A DNA stretch of 64,000 nucleotides from JANQGH01 sp039177555 (lineage in GTDB: Bacteria; Pseudomonadota; Alphaproteobacteria; DSM-16000; Inquilinaceae), in assembly GCA_039177555.1 (NCBI GenBank), contig JBCDFV010000010.1, positions 1-64,000 on the forward strand. The letters run 5' to 3'. This document shows, in pieces, positions 27,817 through 36,285 of this stretch. The first letter of the stretch is position 1, and every line of letters begins with the position of its first letter. Below the pieces are notes generated by a model. It was not told the DNA's origin. It saw only the letters and a list, made by a program, of their open reading frames with translations, and searched no databases. Position numbers and translations under genes: made by a program.

Positions 27817-28910
27817 GCCACCTCCCTCGCGCCCGGCCGCTCCCAGCTTGCCGGGTTTGCCATCACCTGGCCGATCAGCGCCTTCATGTAGCCGATGGCG
27901 TAGGCCATGCCGGCATGCCAGGGCGCGCCGCAGACCAATTCCGGCGTGTGGTCGGGGATCAGCACGCCGTTATAGCCATGACCGGCCAGGATACGGATGA
28001 TGCGCGCCATGTCGATGTCGCCCTCATCCAGGAAGACCTCGTGATACTTGGGTACCGCGCCCTTCACATTGCGGAAATGGATGTAGCCGATGCGGTTTTG
28101 CGCCGCGCATTGGGCGACCACGTCATAAACGGCGCCGCCGCCCATTTCCTGGACCGATCCCAGGCACAGTTCGGCCTTGTTGGCCGGGCTGTCGTTGAGC
28201 GCGAAGGCCTTGCCATAGGTGTCGGGCCCGTTGATCAGGCGGGCGGTACCGCGCAGCCGGTCCATCGGCGGATCGTCAGGATGGGCGGCCAGGATGACGC
28301 CCGCCTCCTCGGCGACCGGCAGCAGTTCGTCAAGGAACCAGGCATAGCGCTGCCAAAGCGTGTCGCTGTCCACCGTCGGCACCGTCTCGCCGGGCTTCCC
28401 GTCCCGGTATCGCATGTTCCAGACCATTCCGTCCGGGATGGGTTCCTGCGGGTCGATGGCATCGATGTCGAAACCCACCGACATGGCGCCGCCCCGGGCG
28501 AACGGCCCGCGCGACCAGCCCCAGACGCCGGCCAGCGAGAAGTTGTAGCCGATGCACGGCACGCCGGCCCGGCCGGCATCGCGCACCATCTGCTTCAGAC
28601 CGTCCATCTGCCGGGCCCTGTCCGGCCCGTCGAGCAAGATGTCGGACCAGCCCGCCACCGGCAGGTTTTCGATCGCGGCAAGCGTCAGATCGTGCCGGCC
28701 CAGCTTGTCGATCAGGTCGCGAAAGGTGTCGTACGACCAGCTTGCGGCCCCGGCCCGGCCCCAGCCGCCGCCATCGCCGCTGGACAGCTCCGGTTCGGCC
28801 GAAAAATAGTCCTCCAGATGGGCGACCACATGGCTGACGCCCATTTGGCGGGCGAAGGCGAAATGGTCGTCGTTCAGCATCTGGCGATAGAGCCCGAGGC
28901 CGATTTTCAT
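27813..28910 (-). CDS. UxuA-like mannonate dehydratase family protein (second paralogue)
   Basis: Protein of 365 residues. UxuA family features: SWSYDTFRDLIDKL, IENLPVAGW, GIPCIGYNFSLAGVW-type segment (here VPCIGYNFSLAGVW), LAAHPDDPPMDRLRGTARL, LCLGSVQEMGG, IHFRNVKG, and C-terminal IPDHTPE. Metal ligands His, Cys and His are recognisable in these. It is shorter than E. coli UxuA and diverged from the paralogue directly upstream. It may dehydrate a different sugar acid in the same pathway. Confidence 0.86.
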   Translation of the reverse strand: MKIGLGLYRQMLNDDHFAFARQMGVSHVVAHLEDYFSAEPELSSGDGGGWGRAGAASWSYDTFRDLIDKLGRHDLTLAAIENLPVAGWSDILLDGPDRARQMDGLKQMVRDAGRAGVPCIGYNFSLAGVWGWSRGPFARGGAMSVGFDIDAIDPQEPIPDGMVWNMRYRDGKPGETVPTVDSDTLWQRYAWFLDELLPVAEEAGVILAAHPDDPPMDRLRGTARLINGPDTYGKAFALNDSPANKAELCLGSVQEMGGGAVYDVVAQCAAQNRIGYIHFRNVKGAVPKYHEVFLDEGDIDMARIIRILAGHGYNGVLIPDHTPELVCGAPWHAGMAYAIGYMKALIGQVMANPASWERPGAREVA

Positions 28911-28943
28911 GGGCGGTGTCCTCGTTCGGGTCGGCGTGGTTGG

Positions 28944-30158
28944 TCAGGCGGCGTAGTCGGGCGCGATCAGGGCCGGGTCCGCTAGGCCAAAGCGGTCGAC
29001 CGCATGGGCAACGCCGCGCAGTTCGGCCAAGCCCTTCAGGCGCCCGATCCAGGAATAGCCCGGCAGGGCGGCATGGGCCTGATCGGCGTCGAACAGGGCG
29101 CCGTGATCGGGGCGCATGGGGATCGGCGGCCGCGTCTCGCCCTGTGCGACGCGTCGCGCCTCTTCGGCCATGAAGACGCGCACGATGTCGACCAGGGGCG
29201 AGCCCGCGCGCAGATGCTCGTCTTCGAAGAACGAGCCATCACCCTCCAGCGTCACCAGCCTCAGATGCGTGAAGTTCACGCGGGGCGCCAGCACCCGCGC
29301 CATGGCGACGAGATCATTGTCGGGGCGCGAGCCGAACGATCCAGCGCAGAAGGTAATGCCATTGGCCGGCTGCGGCACCGCGTCCAGCAGCGTCCGGCAA
29401 TCGTCCAGCGTGCTGACAACGCGCGGCAGGCCGAACAGGGAATAGGGCGGATCGTCGGGGTGAATGCCCAGGCCCACGCCCTCCTCCACCGCCACCGGCA
29501 CCACGACCTTCAGGAAGGCGATCAGGTTTTCCCGCAACGTCGCGTCATCGATGCCGGCATAGCCCTCGATGCGCGCACGAATGCCCTCGCGGTCATGACT
29601 GCCCTCGCCGCCCGGCAGGCCCTGGATGACGGTCTTTTCCAACCGCGCAACGGCCGCATCGTCGAACGCGGCGGCCAGTCGCTCGGCCCGCTCGATAACA
29701 TCGTCGGTGTAGGCGTCGCGTGCGCCGGCACGCTGCAGGACGAAGACGTCATAGGCGGCGAACTCGGCGATGTCGAAGCGCAGTGCCGACGACCCGTTGG
29801 CCAGCCGAAAGGTGAGATCGGTCCGCGTCCAGTCGACGACCGGCATGAAATTGTAGCAGATGGTCGGCACGCCGGCGCGCGCGACGCGGCGCAGTGTCGT
29901 GCAATAGGCGTCGACATCCCGTTCCCAGTCGGACGTGCGGCGCTTGATGGCGTCGGTCACGGGAATGCTCTCCACCACCGACCAGGCCAAGCCGGCGGCC
30001 TCGATCTCCGCCTTGCGGGCGGCCACCTCGGCCTCGGTCCAGGCATCGCCGCGATAGTTCTCGTGAATGGCGGAGACGATGCCGGTCGCGCCGGACTGAC
30101 GAATCTGGTCCAACGAAATCGGATCCGACGGACCGAACCAACGCCAAGTCTGTTCCAT
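28944..30158 (-). CDS. uxuA: Mannonate dehydratase
   Basis: Protein of 404 residues, close to the 394 of E. coli UxuA and starting with the same MEQTWRWFGP motif. Also AGLAWSVVESIPV, PTICYNFMPVVDWTRTDL, GIHPDDPPYSLFGLPRVVST, FCAGSFGSRPDNDL, FTHLRLV and IPMRPDHG. It dehydrates D-mannonate to 2-keto-3-deoxygluconate in glucuronate breakdown. The ATG at 30158 was chosen by this homology over a much longer frame. First gene of the leftward operon, divergent from the GntR regulator. Confidence 0.94.
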   Translation of the reverse strand: MEQTWRWFGPSDPISLDQIRQSGATGIVSAIHENYRGDAWTEAEVAARKAEIEAAGLAWSVVESIPVTDAIKRRTSDWERDVDAYCTTLRRVARAGVPTICYNFMPVVDWTRTDLTFRLANGSSALRFDIAEFAAYDVFVLQRAGARDAYTDDVIERAERLAAAFDDAAVARLEKTVIQGLPGGEGSHDREGIRARIEGYAGIDDATLRENLIAFLKVVVPVAVEEGVGLGIHPDDPPYSLFGLPRVVSTLDDCRTLLDAVPQPANGITFCAGSFGSRPDNDLVAMARVLAPRVNFTHLRLVTLEGDGSFFEDEHLRAGSPLVDIVRVFMAEEARRVAQGETRPPIPMRPDHGALFDADQAHAALPGYSWIGRLKGLAELRGVAHAVDRFGLADPALIAPDYAA

Positions 30159-30244
30159 ATGCTCGCTCTCGTGAGAAGGGCCGAACGGCCGTTGCCTGCC
30201 TTGGCTACCAAGGGTAAGCCAGCCCGGCCGTAATAGACAACTAT

Positions 30245-30258
30245 ATTGTTGGACCAGA
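30245..30258 (-). promoter_or_regulatory. Candidate GntR site 1 (CTGGTCCAACAAT)
   Basis: On the minus strand this reads TCTGGTCCAACAAT, placed about 90 bp before the uxuA start. The TGGTC-N-N-A pattern resembles FadR-subfamily operators (TGGTCNNACCA). Two further copies lie near and inside the divergent regulator gene. Confidence 0.5.
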
Positions 30259-30405
30259 CGCACCGTCACCGCGACTCATTGGTCGACTGAAAATCGCTCA
30301 CATACTCATAACATATTGTTTTATATATAATAGTCGCGTCACTGCCAGTTTTCAGCTTCATGTTGGCAGATTGATCATTGCGCAAGGATTGATCACAGCC
30401 TATCA

Positions 30406-30420
30406 TCTGGCCCAACAAAT
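30406..30420 (+). promoter_or_regulatory. Candidate GntR site 2 (TCTGGCCCAACAAAT)
   Basis: Second copy of the motif, 48 bp before the GntR start, differing from site 1 by one internal base (C for T) and continuing AAAT. It would allow autoregulation. Confidence 0.5.
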
Positions 30421-30467
30421 AGAGCGCTCCAATCCTGGGCTTTTCCGGTGGCCGACCGAACAGATCG

Positions 30468-31208
30468 ATGATTTCCGCAGTGGAAAATGAGCCGAGCGAG
30501 CGCGGCACGTCGGCCGTCGACATCGTGGTCCAACAAATCAAGGCCTATATCCAGGAACACGGTTTGGGCCCGGGCAGCCAACTGCCGTCTGAGCGCGAGG
30601 TCGGCCTGATGTTCGACGCCTCGCGCAACACGGTTCGCGAGGCGTTTCGCACCTTGAAGGCGTTCGGCGTGGTCGACGTGCGCCCCAAGGTCGGCGCGGT
30701 GCTGGTCGACGCCAAGATGGACGCAGCGCTGGACCTGTTCTCGTTCCACCTGACCTTCTCGCGGGAGGCCTTTCGAGATATCCAGGGGTTTCGCAAGCTG
30801 ATCGAGGTCGGGTCCTACGACGCCATCGCGGCCCGCATCCGGCCCGCCGATATCGCACATCTGCGCGGCCTGAACGACGCCATGGGCCGGGCCGAAACGG
30901 CGCAGGCGATGGCGGAGATGGACTTCGCCTTCCACCATGATCTGCTGGCGATCGCCGGCAACGAAACCGTGGTGAAGATCTATCAGATCATGAAGCCGAT
31001 GATCTCGCGCCTGATGGAAACCGGCAAGGCCATCGGCAGCAACGACCCGACCATGCGCACCCATGCGGAGATCGCCGATGCGCTGGAGGCCGGCGACCGG
31101 TTGGCCTTCCAGTATCTGATGAGCAGCCATCTGGATCACGGGCTGGCCTACATCCCGGCCACCAGTGCCCGTGCCTCAAAATCGTCCCCCCAACAAACCG
31201 ATAACTGA
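30468..31208 (+). CDS. FadR-subfamily GntR transcriptional regulator (hexuronate cluster)
   Basis: Protein of 246 residues. The N-terminal winged helix is QIKAYIQEHGLGPGSQLPSEREVGLMFDASRNTVREAFRTLKAFGVVDVRPKVGA (about residues 23-79). A C-terminal FCD domain follows, with metal-site residues in AEMDFAFHHDLLAIAGN and THAEIADALEAGD. It lies between the mannonate operon and the sugar importer it precedes, so it likely represses both until a sugar acid binds. ATG at 30468; no strong ribosome site. Confidence 0.91.
   Translation: MISAVENEPSERGTSAVDIVVQQIKAYIQEHGLGPGSQLPSEREVGLMFDASRNTVREAFRTLKAFGVVDVRPKVGAVLVDAKMDAALDLFSFHLTFSREAFRDIQGFRKLIEVGSYDAIAARIRPADIAHLRGLNDAMGRAETAQAMAEMDFAFHHDLLAIAGNETVVKIYQIMKPMISRLMETGKAIGSNDPTMRTHAEIADALEAGDRLAFQYLMSSHLDHGLAYIPATSARASKSSPQQTDN
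30526..30538 (+). promoter_or_regulatory. Candidate GntR site 3 (TGGTCCAACAAAT), intragenic
   Basis: Third copy, lying in codons ~20-24 of the GntR gene itself. It encodes part of VVQQI, so it could be coincidental with protein coding, but it matches the other two copies over 12-13 bases. Confidence 0.35.
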
Positions 31209-31223
31209 CAGGAGAGAACGACC

Positions 31224-32183
31224 ATGGGCAAATCCCTCATCAAGACCGTTGCCGCGACCGCGATTGCCGCCGCGCTCTCGGTTCCAGCGATGGCGCAGGA
31301 CATCAGCGTCGCCGCCGTCGTGTTCCAGCAGGACCAGTTCTTCCGCACCATCGAATTGGGCATGGAGGCCGCGGCCGAGGCGGCCGGAGTGGAACTGCTG
31401 CAAGGCAACTCGGACTCGCGGCTCGATCGCGAGATTAGCCTGATCGACACTTACATCGCGCGCGGCGTCGACGCGATCGTGATCTCGCCGATTTCGGCCA
31501 CCGCGTCGATCCCGGCGCTGCAGCGTGCGCACAATGAAGGCATCGTGATCATCACCTACAACTCCGCCATCGATGCGGACTTCCCCGCCAGCTATCTGAA
31601 CTCGTCCCAGCGGGATCTGGGCGAGTCGACCGGGGCCATGGCCAATGCCTTCATCGCCGAACAGTTCGACGGCGAGGCCGACATCGCAACCTTGGGCTTC
31701 GCCGCGCTGCTGCCCGAAATCTCCGGCGATCGCGTAAACGGCTTTCTCGACGTGGCCGGCGACGGCAACACGCTGAATATCGTCGCCCAGCAGGATGCCT
31801 GGCTGGCGGAAGATGCCGTGCAGGTTGCCGGCGACATCATCACCGCCAACCCGGACATCGACATCATCTACGCCGCGAATGAGGGCGGCACGGTCGGCGC
31901 GGTCCAGGCGGTCAGAAACGCCGGCCGGCAAGGCGAGGTCTTCGTCTTCGGCATCGACGGGTCGGACCAACTGGCCGGCTTCTTGCTGGACGAGGATGAC
32001 GTCCTGCACGGCGTCACGGCACAGCAGCCCTTCGAGATGGGTCGCGAGGCGGTGAACTCGGCCCTCGCCGTGATCGCGGGCGACGACGTGGAGGAAACCG
32101 TCATCGTGCCGGTCCTTGGCCTCATGCGCATTCGCCCGGACGAGGTCATCGCCTTCCGTGAGGCGCTGGGCGAACTGCAATAG
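31224..32183 (+). CDS. Sugar ABC transporter substrate-binding protein (ribose/CUT2 type)
   Basis: Protein of 319 residues with signal peptide ending SVPAMA, then a type I periplasmic binding fold of the RbsB/LacI-like family: VVFQQDQFFRTIELGMEAAAEAAGVELL, GVDAIVISPISATASIPAL, DIIYAANEGGTVGAVQAV and FGIDGSDQL. AGGAGAG precedes the ATG. It follows the regulator after 15 bp. The cargo is presumably a hexuronate, mannonate or related sugar, given the uxuA operon. Confidence 0.92.
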   Translation: MGKSLIKTVAATAIAAALSVPAMAQDISVAAVVFQQDQFFRTIELGMEAAAEAAGVELLQGNSDSRLDREISLIDTYIARGVDAIVISPISATASIPALQRAHNEGIVIITYNSAIDADFPASYLNSSQRDLGESTGAMANAFIAEQFDGEADIATLGFAALLPEISGDRVNGFLDVAGDGNTLNIVAQQDAWLAEDAVQVAGDIITANPDIDIIYAANEGGTVGAVQAVRNAGRQGEVFVFGIDGSDQLAGFLLDEDDVLHGVTAQQPFEMGREAVNSALAVIAGDDVEETVIVPVLGLMRIRPDEVIAFREALGELQ

Positions 32184-32198
32184 GATCGCAAGACAAGC

Positions 32199-32226
32199 GG
32201 CGGCCGAGGTGACCGCTTCGGCCGCC
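32199..32226 (+). terminator. Intercistronic hairpin after the binding-protein gene
   Basis: Perfect 9-bp arms GGCGGCCGA / TCGGCCGCC enclose a 10-nt loop and are followed by CTTCTT. It lies between the binding protein and ATPase genes and likely favours higher expression of the former. Confidence 0.6.
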
Positions 32227-32249
32227 CTTCTTGTGCCCCGCACATCCCG

Positions 32250-33749
32250 ATGACAACCGCGATTCAGATAGACAAATTGCGCAAGGTCTACGGGCCGACC
32301 GTGGCGCTGGACGGCGCCAGCCACCGGTTCGAGGCCGGCCAGGTCCACGCGCTGGTCGGCAAGAACGGCTCCGGCAAGTCGACCATGGTCAAGATCCTGA
32401 ACGGCGCGGTGCAGCCGACCAATGGCAGCGTCGACCTGTTCGGCGAACCGGTGTCGTTCGCCAGCCCTGCCGACGCGATGGCGGCGGGCGTGGTCACGGT
32501 CTATCAGGAACTCAGCCTGGTGCCGTACATGTCGGTGCTGGAAAACGTCCTGTTGGGTCGCATGCCCAGCCGAAAGATGCTCGGCATCGAGCGGATCGAC
32601 TGGGCGGAGGCGCGGCGCCGGGTCGAAGCGCTATTGGAGGAAATCGGCCTCGATCTGAACATCGACCGGCCGGTGTCGCGCTACAGCGTCGGCCAGCAGC
32701 AGATGATCGAAATCGCCAAGGCCTACAGCCTGCACCCACGCCTCTTGCTACTGGACGAGCCGACCTCGGCACTGGCGGCGAAGGAGGTGGAGATGCTGTT
32801 CGCACTGATCCGCCGCCTGAAGGAACGGGGCGTCACCATCATCTACATCTCTCACCGCCTGGCGGAACTGTTCGAGATCGCCGACACCGCCGTGGTCTTG
32901 CGCGACGGCGAACTGGTCGGATCGCTGGACATGAAGACGGCGACCAACCAGGCCCTGATCGACCTGATGTTCGGCGACGAGGCCCACGCCGCCATCAGTC
33001 GCGAGACCACGACCAGCCGGAGCGACCCCGTGCTTGAGGTCAAGGGGCTGACGCGCGAGGGCGCGTTCGAAGACATCGATTTCACGCTGCACAGCGGCGA
33101 GGTGCTGGGCATCGCCGGCATGCTGGGCGCCGGGCGCACCGAACTGATGCGCGCGATCTTCGGCGCCGATCCGCTGGACTGTGGCGAGATCATCCTGGAT
33201 GGCCAGCCGATCGACAGGCCCAACCCGCACCTGATGACCAAGCTGGGTCTTGGCTACACGCCCGAAAACCGCAAGGAAGAGGGCTTGATCCAGTTCCACC
33301 CGATCCGGGCGAACCTGTGTATGGCAGCGCTGGACCGCATCGCCCGGGGCCACTGGATCCATCGGCGGCGCGAGGCGCCGCATGTAAAGCGCCAGGTCGA
33401 CGATCTGTCGATTAAGATCGGCCATGCCGAACATGCGGTGTCGTCCCTGTCCGGCGGCAACCAGCAGAAGGTCGTTATCGGCAACTGGCTGAACATCGAA
33501 CCGAAGGTGATGTTTTATGACGAACCCAGCCGGGGCGTGGACGTGAACGCCAAGCGCCAGATCTTCCAGATCATTCGCGACAAGGCGCGGCACGGCGTGG
33601 CGGCCCTGTTCGTCTCGACGGAGTTGGAGGAGTTGCTGGACGTCTGCGACCGCATTCTGGTGATGCGCGACGGCCGCCTGATTGGCGAACTCGATCCGCT
33701 AACCGCCACCATCCAAGACCTGTACGGCGCCAGCATGGGGACCGCCTAG
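32250..33749 (+). CDS. Sugar ABC transporter ATP-binding protein (RbsA type, two ATPase halves)
   Basis: Protein of 499 residues with duplicated ABC domains. The first half has GKNGSGKST, YSVGQQQMIEIAKAY and LLLDEPTSAL. The second lacks a perfect Walker A (AGMLGAGRTEL, as usual for RbsA) but keeps LSGGNQQKVVIGNWL and FYDEPSRGVDV. Full family length. The stop abuts the permease ATG directly. It energises the importer with the binding protein and permease on either side. Confidence 0.94.
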   Translation: MTTAIQIDKLRKVYGPTVALDGASHRFEAGQVHALVGKNGSGKSTMVKILNGAVQPTNGSVDLFGEPVSFASPADAMAAGVVTVYQELSLVPYMSVLENVLLGRMPSRKMLGIERIDWAEARRRVEALLEEIGLDLNIDRPVSRYSVGQQQMIEIAKAYSLHPRLLLLDEPTSALAAKEVEMLFALIRRLKERGVTIIYISHRLAELFEIADTAVVLRDGELVGSLDMKTATNQALIDLMFGDEAHAAISRETTTSRSDPVLEVKGLTREGAFEDIDFTLHSGEVLGIAGMLGAGRTELMRAIFGADPLDCGEIILDGQPIDRPNPHLMTKLGLGYTPENRKEEGLIQFHPIRANLCMAALDRIARGHWIHRRREAPHVKRQVDDLSIKIGHAEHAVSSLSGGNQQKVVIGNWLNIEPKVMFYDEPSRGVDVNAKRQIFQIIRDKARHGVAALFVSTELEELLDVCDRILVMRDGRLIGELDPLTATIQDLYGASMGTA

Positions 33750-34709
33750 ATGTTCATCGGCACGCTGTTCCGCCGCTATCCGCTTGAGATCATTCTGGTC
33801 ATTCTGTTCGTCGGCCTGTGCTTCGCGGCACCCGGGTTTTTCACGGTCAACAATCAGCTCAACGTGCTGCGCAACATCACCATGCAGGGCATCATCGCCT
33901 TTGGCATGACGATGGTGATCGTGTCCGGCGAGATCGACCTTTCGGTCGGCTCCGGCGTCGCGTTCGCCGGCTGTCTGACGGCCTGGATCACGGAGTTTCT
34001 GGGCAATCTGATCGGCCTGCCGGCGGCGATCGCCATCGCCTGCATGATCGCCATCGTGGTGCTGTTCTGCCTCGGCTACACGACCGGCAAGATCCGCCAG
34101 GTCTTCAACGTGCCGACCTTCATCACCACGCTGGCCATGCTGACCGTGCTGTTTGGGGCGGCGAACCTGATCACCGGCGGCTTTCCGATCACCAGCTTTC
34201 CGTACTGGTACAACTTCCTCGGCTCCGGCACCGTTGCCGGCATCCCGTTCCCGGTCTTCATCTTCGCCGCCGTGTTCGGGCTGGTCTATTTCCTGATGAA
34301 CTACACCAAGTTCGGCCGTTCGCTCTACGCCGTCGGCGGCAATCTGGAGGCCGCGCGCCTGTCGGGCATCAATGTCTGGCGAGTGAAGTGCCTGGCCTTG
34401 GGCCTGACCGGCGTGTTCACAGCGATCAGCGGCATTCTGATCTCGTCGCTGATCCTGTCCGGCAGCGCGTCCGCCGCGCGCGGCTGGGAACTGGACATCA
34501 TCTCCGCGGTCATCATCGGCGGCACCAGCCTGTTCGGTGGCAAGGGCCGCATCTGGGGCACGCTCATCGGCGTTCTGTTCCTGGGCATCATCGTCAACGG
34601 TATGACACTGCTGAACGTCAGCGAGTACTGGCAGTATGTGGTGCGCGGCGGCCTGATCCTGGGTGCGGTCCTGCTGAACCAGCTGATCGAGCGGCTGCAC
34701 GAGGATTAG
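33750..34709 (+). CDS. Sugar ABC transporter permease (RbsC type)
   Basis: Protein of 319 residues, mostly membrane segments: GIIAFGMTMVIVSGEIDLSVGSGVAFAG near the N terminus, then GRSLYAVGGNLEAARLSGINV with the conserved cytoplasmic loop, and GGTSLFGGKGRIWGTLIGVLFLGIIVNGMTLL near the C terminus. These are BPD_transp_2 hallmarks. Its end overlaps the convergent aldolase gene by 4 bp. Confidence 0.94.
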   Translation: MFIGTLFRRYPLEIILVILFVGLCFAAPGFFTVNNQLNVLRNITMQGIIAFGMTMVIVSGEIDLSVGSGVAFAGCLTAWITEFLGNLIGLPAAIAIACMIAIVVLFCLGYTTGKIRQVFNVPTFITTLAMLTVLFGAANLITGGFPITSFPYWYNFLGSGTVAGIPFPVFIFAAVFGLVYFLMNYTKFGRSLYAVGGNLEAARLSGINVWRVKCLALGLTGVFTAISGILISSLILSGSASAARGWELDIISAVIIGGTSLFGGKGRIWGTLIGVLFLGIIVNGMTLLNVSEYWQYVVRGGLILGAVLLNQLIERLHED

Positions 34710-35359
34710 GGCGCGGGCTCTCGCCCATCGGAGTCTTGGTAGGACCGAAACGCCTCGACGAACGCCGTGGCAGCCTTGCCGACGGCTTCAGGGCCATCCC
34801 CTGGCCGATAGAGGGCCGAGCCCAGGCCGAAGCCGGCGGCGCCCGCTTCGAGATAGACAGCGAGCTTGTCCGGCGTCACGCCGCCAACCGCCAGCATCGC
34901 GGCGGAGGACGGCAGGACCGCCGCCATGGCCTTGACGCCGGCCGGCGGGATCAGTTCGGCCGGGAACAGCTTCAGGGCATCCGCACTAAGATCGAGCGCG
35001 CGAAACGCTTCCGTCGGCGTCATCACACCGGGGCAATAGATCAGGCGGTGATGGACAGCCGCCTTCGCCACTTCGTCGTTCAGGTTGGGGGCCACGATCA
35101 GGCGGCCGCCGGCCTCTTGGACCTGTTCGACCGCATGGGCCGTCAGAACGGTGCCGGCGCCAATCATGGCCCTGTCCGCGTATCGATCGGCCGCAAGCGC
35201 GATGCTGTCGAGCGCGTTGGGCGAGTTCAGCGGGATCTCGATGATGCGAAAGCCGCTTTCGACCGAGGCGCCGACAATTCCGTCGACCTCACCGGTCTCG
35301 ATGCCGCGCAGGATCGCGACAAGCGGCATGTCGGCGAATGCCTCTGCCCATTCGGTCAC
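34706..35359 (-). CDS. dgoA: 2-dehydro-3-deoxy-6-phosphogalactonate aldolase
   Basis: Protein of 217 residues of the KDPG/KDPGal aldolase family. LVAILRGIE, IIEIPLNSPNALDSI with the catalytic Glu, IGAGTVLTAHAVEQ, and ALKLFPAELIPPAGVKAM with the Schiff-base Lys are visible. It cleaves 2-keto-3-deoxy-6-phosphogalactonate to pyruvate and glyceraldehyde 3-phosphate. The pairing with DgoK by a 4-bp overlap and the LNSP motif favour the galactonate over the gluconate version. Last gene of the leftward galactose operon. Confidence 0.9.
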   Translation of the reverse strand: MTEWAEAFADMPLVAILRGIETGEVDGIVGASVESGFRIIEIPLNSPNALDSIALAADRYADRAMIGAGTVLTAHAVEQVQEAGGRLIVAPNLNDEVAKAAVHHRLIYCPGVMTPTEAFRALDLSADALKLFPAELIPPAGVKAMAAVLPSSAAMLAVGGVTPDKLAVYLEAGAAGFGLGSALYRPGDGPEAVGKAATAFVEAFRSYQDSDGREPAP

Positions 35360-36282
35360 GCCAATAGCCCCGCTCGTTTCGCAATCTCGTAATGCCCCCG
35401 CGCCACGGCAGCATCCGACGCCGGCCGCGCAGCGACACCGGCAACCGCCAGGGCCGCCAAGTATCGATCGACCAAGGCGCCAGCGCCGACCACGGTAAGC
35501 TCGGCATCACCGGCCAAATCGGCAAGCCCGGCGCGCAGTTCCTCGCCGATCAGGATACCAGACAGATAGGCGGCCGTATCGTCCGCCGCCATGCGCTGGT
35601 CCAGCACGCGGGACCGCACGGTGAACAGCCGGTGCAGGACGGAGTCCTTGTCGGCCAGGCTTGCCGCGACGCCATTGGCGAACGCCGCCTCCGACCAGGC
35701 TTCGCACCCGATGAAGGCCCCAAGCAGCGAATGCGCGCGCATTACCGCGAAAACCTCGCCGGTCATGTAGGTGCGAAACCCCAGAAGCCGGCCATTCTGC
35801 GTCATCGCCCATTTGCTGTGCGTGCCCGGCATGACGAAGAGCCCGTCCGGCACGCCCAGCGCCATACAGCCGATGAGCTGCGTTTCCTCGCCGCGCATGA
35901 CGTCCGGATTGCCTGAGGCATCGTCGCAGATCAGGCCCGAGACGAAGTGAAGCCGGCGGCCGGCCTCGCTGACATGCTCCGTCAGCGAGGCGCCGAACGC
36001 GGCGGCGTCGGCCGGGGCCTTGAGGTAGGGCGTCTCGCGCCAACCATTGCGGCTGGAAATCATGCCGGAGGCCACGACCGGCAGGGGCGCACCATCGTCA
36101 AGCCAGGGCCCCACATGGCGTTCGAACGTCTCCTCAAAGCCGCCGGCCGGCGGGTTTGCGATGCCTTCGGCCGCTTCGACGGTATCGATGATCATGCCAT
36201 CGGCGGCGATCTGGTAGGCGCGAAACGATGTCGTGCCCCAATCGATGCCGATCAGTGCTGGGCGCGGAGCCATATCGGTCAC
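35356..36282 (-). CDS. dgoK: 2-dehydro-3-deoxygalactonokinase
   Basis: Protein of 308 residues. ASKHA-type phosphate loop GIDWGTTSFRAYQI at the N terminus, VASGMISSRNGW, RGEETQLIGC, VMPGTHSKWAM and a C-terminal VVGAGALVDRYLAAL are DgoK hallmarks. It phosphorylates KDGal for the aldolase encoded next to it. It starts 3 bp after the GntR stop. Confidence 0.93.
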   Translation of the reverse strand: MTDMAPRPALIGIDWGTTSFRAYQIAADGMIIDTVEAAEGIANPPAGGFEETFERHVGPWLDDGAPLPVVASGMISSRNGWRETPYLKAPADAAAFGASLTEHVSEAGRRLHFVSGLICDDASGNPDVMRGEETQLIGCMALGVPDGLFVMPGTHSKWAMTQNGRLLGFRTYMTGEVFAVMRAHSLLGAFIGCEAWSEAAFANGVAASLADKDSVLHRLFTVRSRVLDQRMAADDTAAYLSGILIGEELRAGLADLAGDAELTVVGAGALVDRYLAALAVAGVAARPASDAAVARGHYEIAKRAGLLA

Positions 36283-36285
36283 GGT

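Larger units (their letters stand above)
30159..30467. promoter_or_regulatory. Divergent promoter region uxuA / GntR regulator
   Basis: The 309 bp without a gene include a markedly AT-rich core (about 30295-30335, with TATTGTTTTATATATAATA). They hold two copies of a TGGTCCAACAA-type motif and direct repeats GATTGATCA at 30369-30377 and 30387-30395. Transcription should leave in both directions: uxuA operon leftward, regulator plus sugar importer rightward. Confidence 0.6.

Noticed and set aside
30266..30541. 91-codon minus-strand frame opposite the GntR start
   Set aside because: It spans the AT-rich divergent promoter and antisense of the regulator's first codons, and has no homology or ribosome site.
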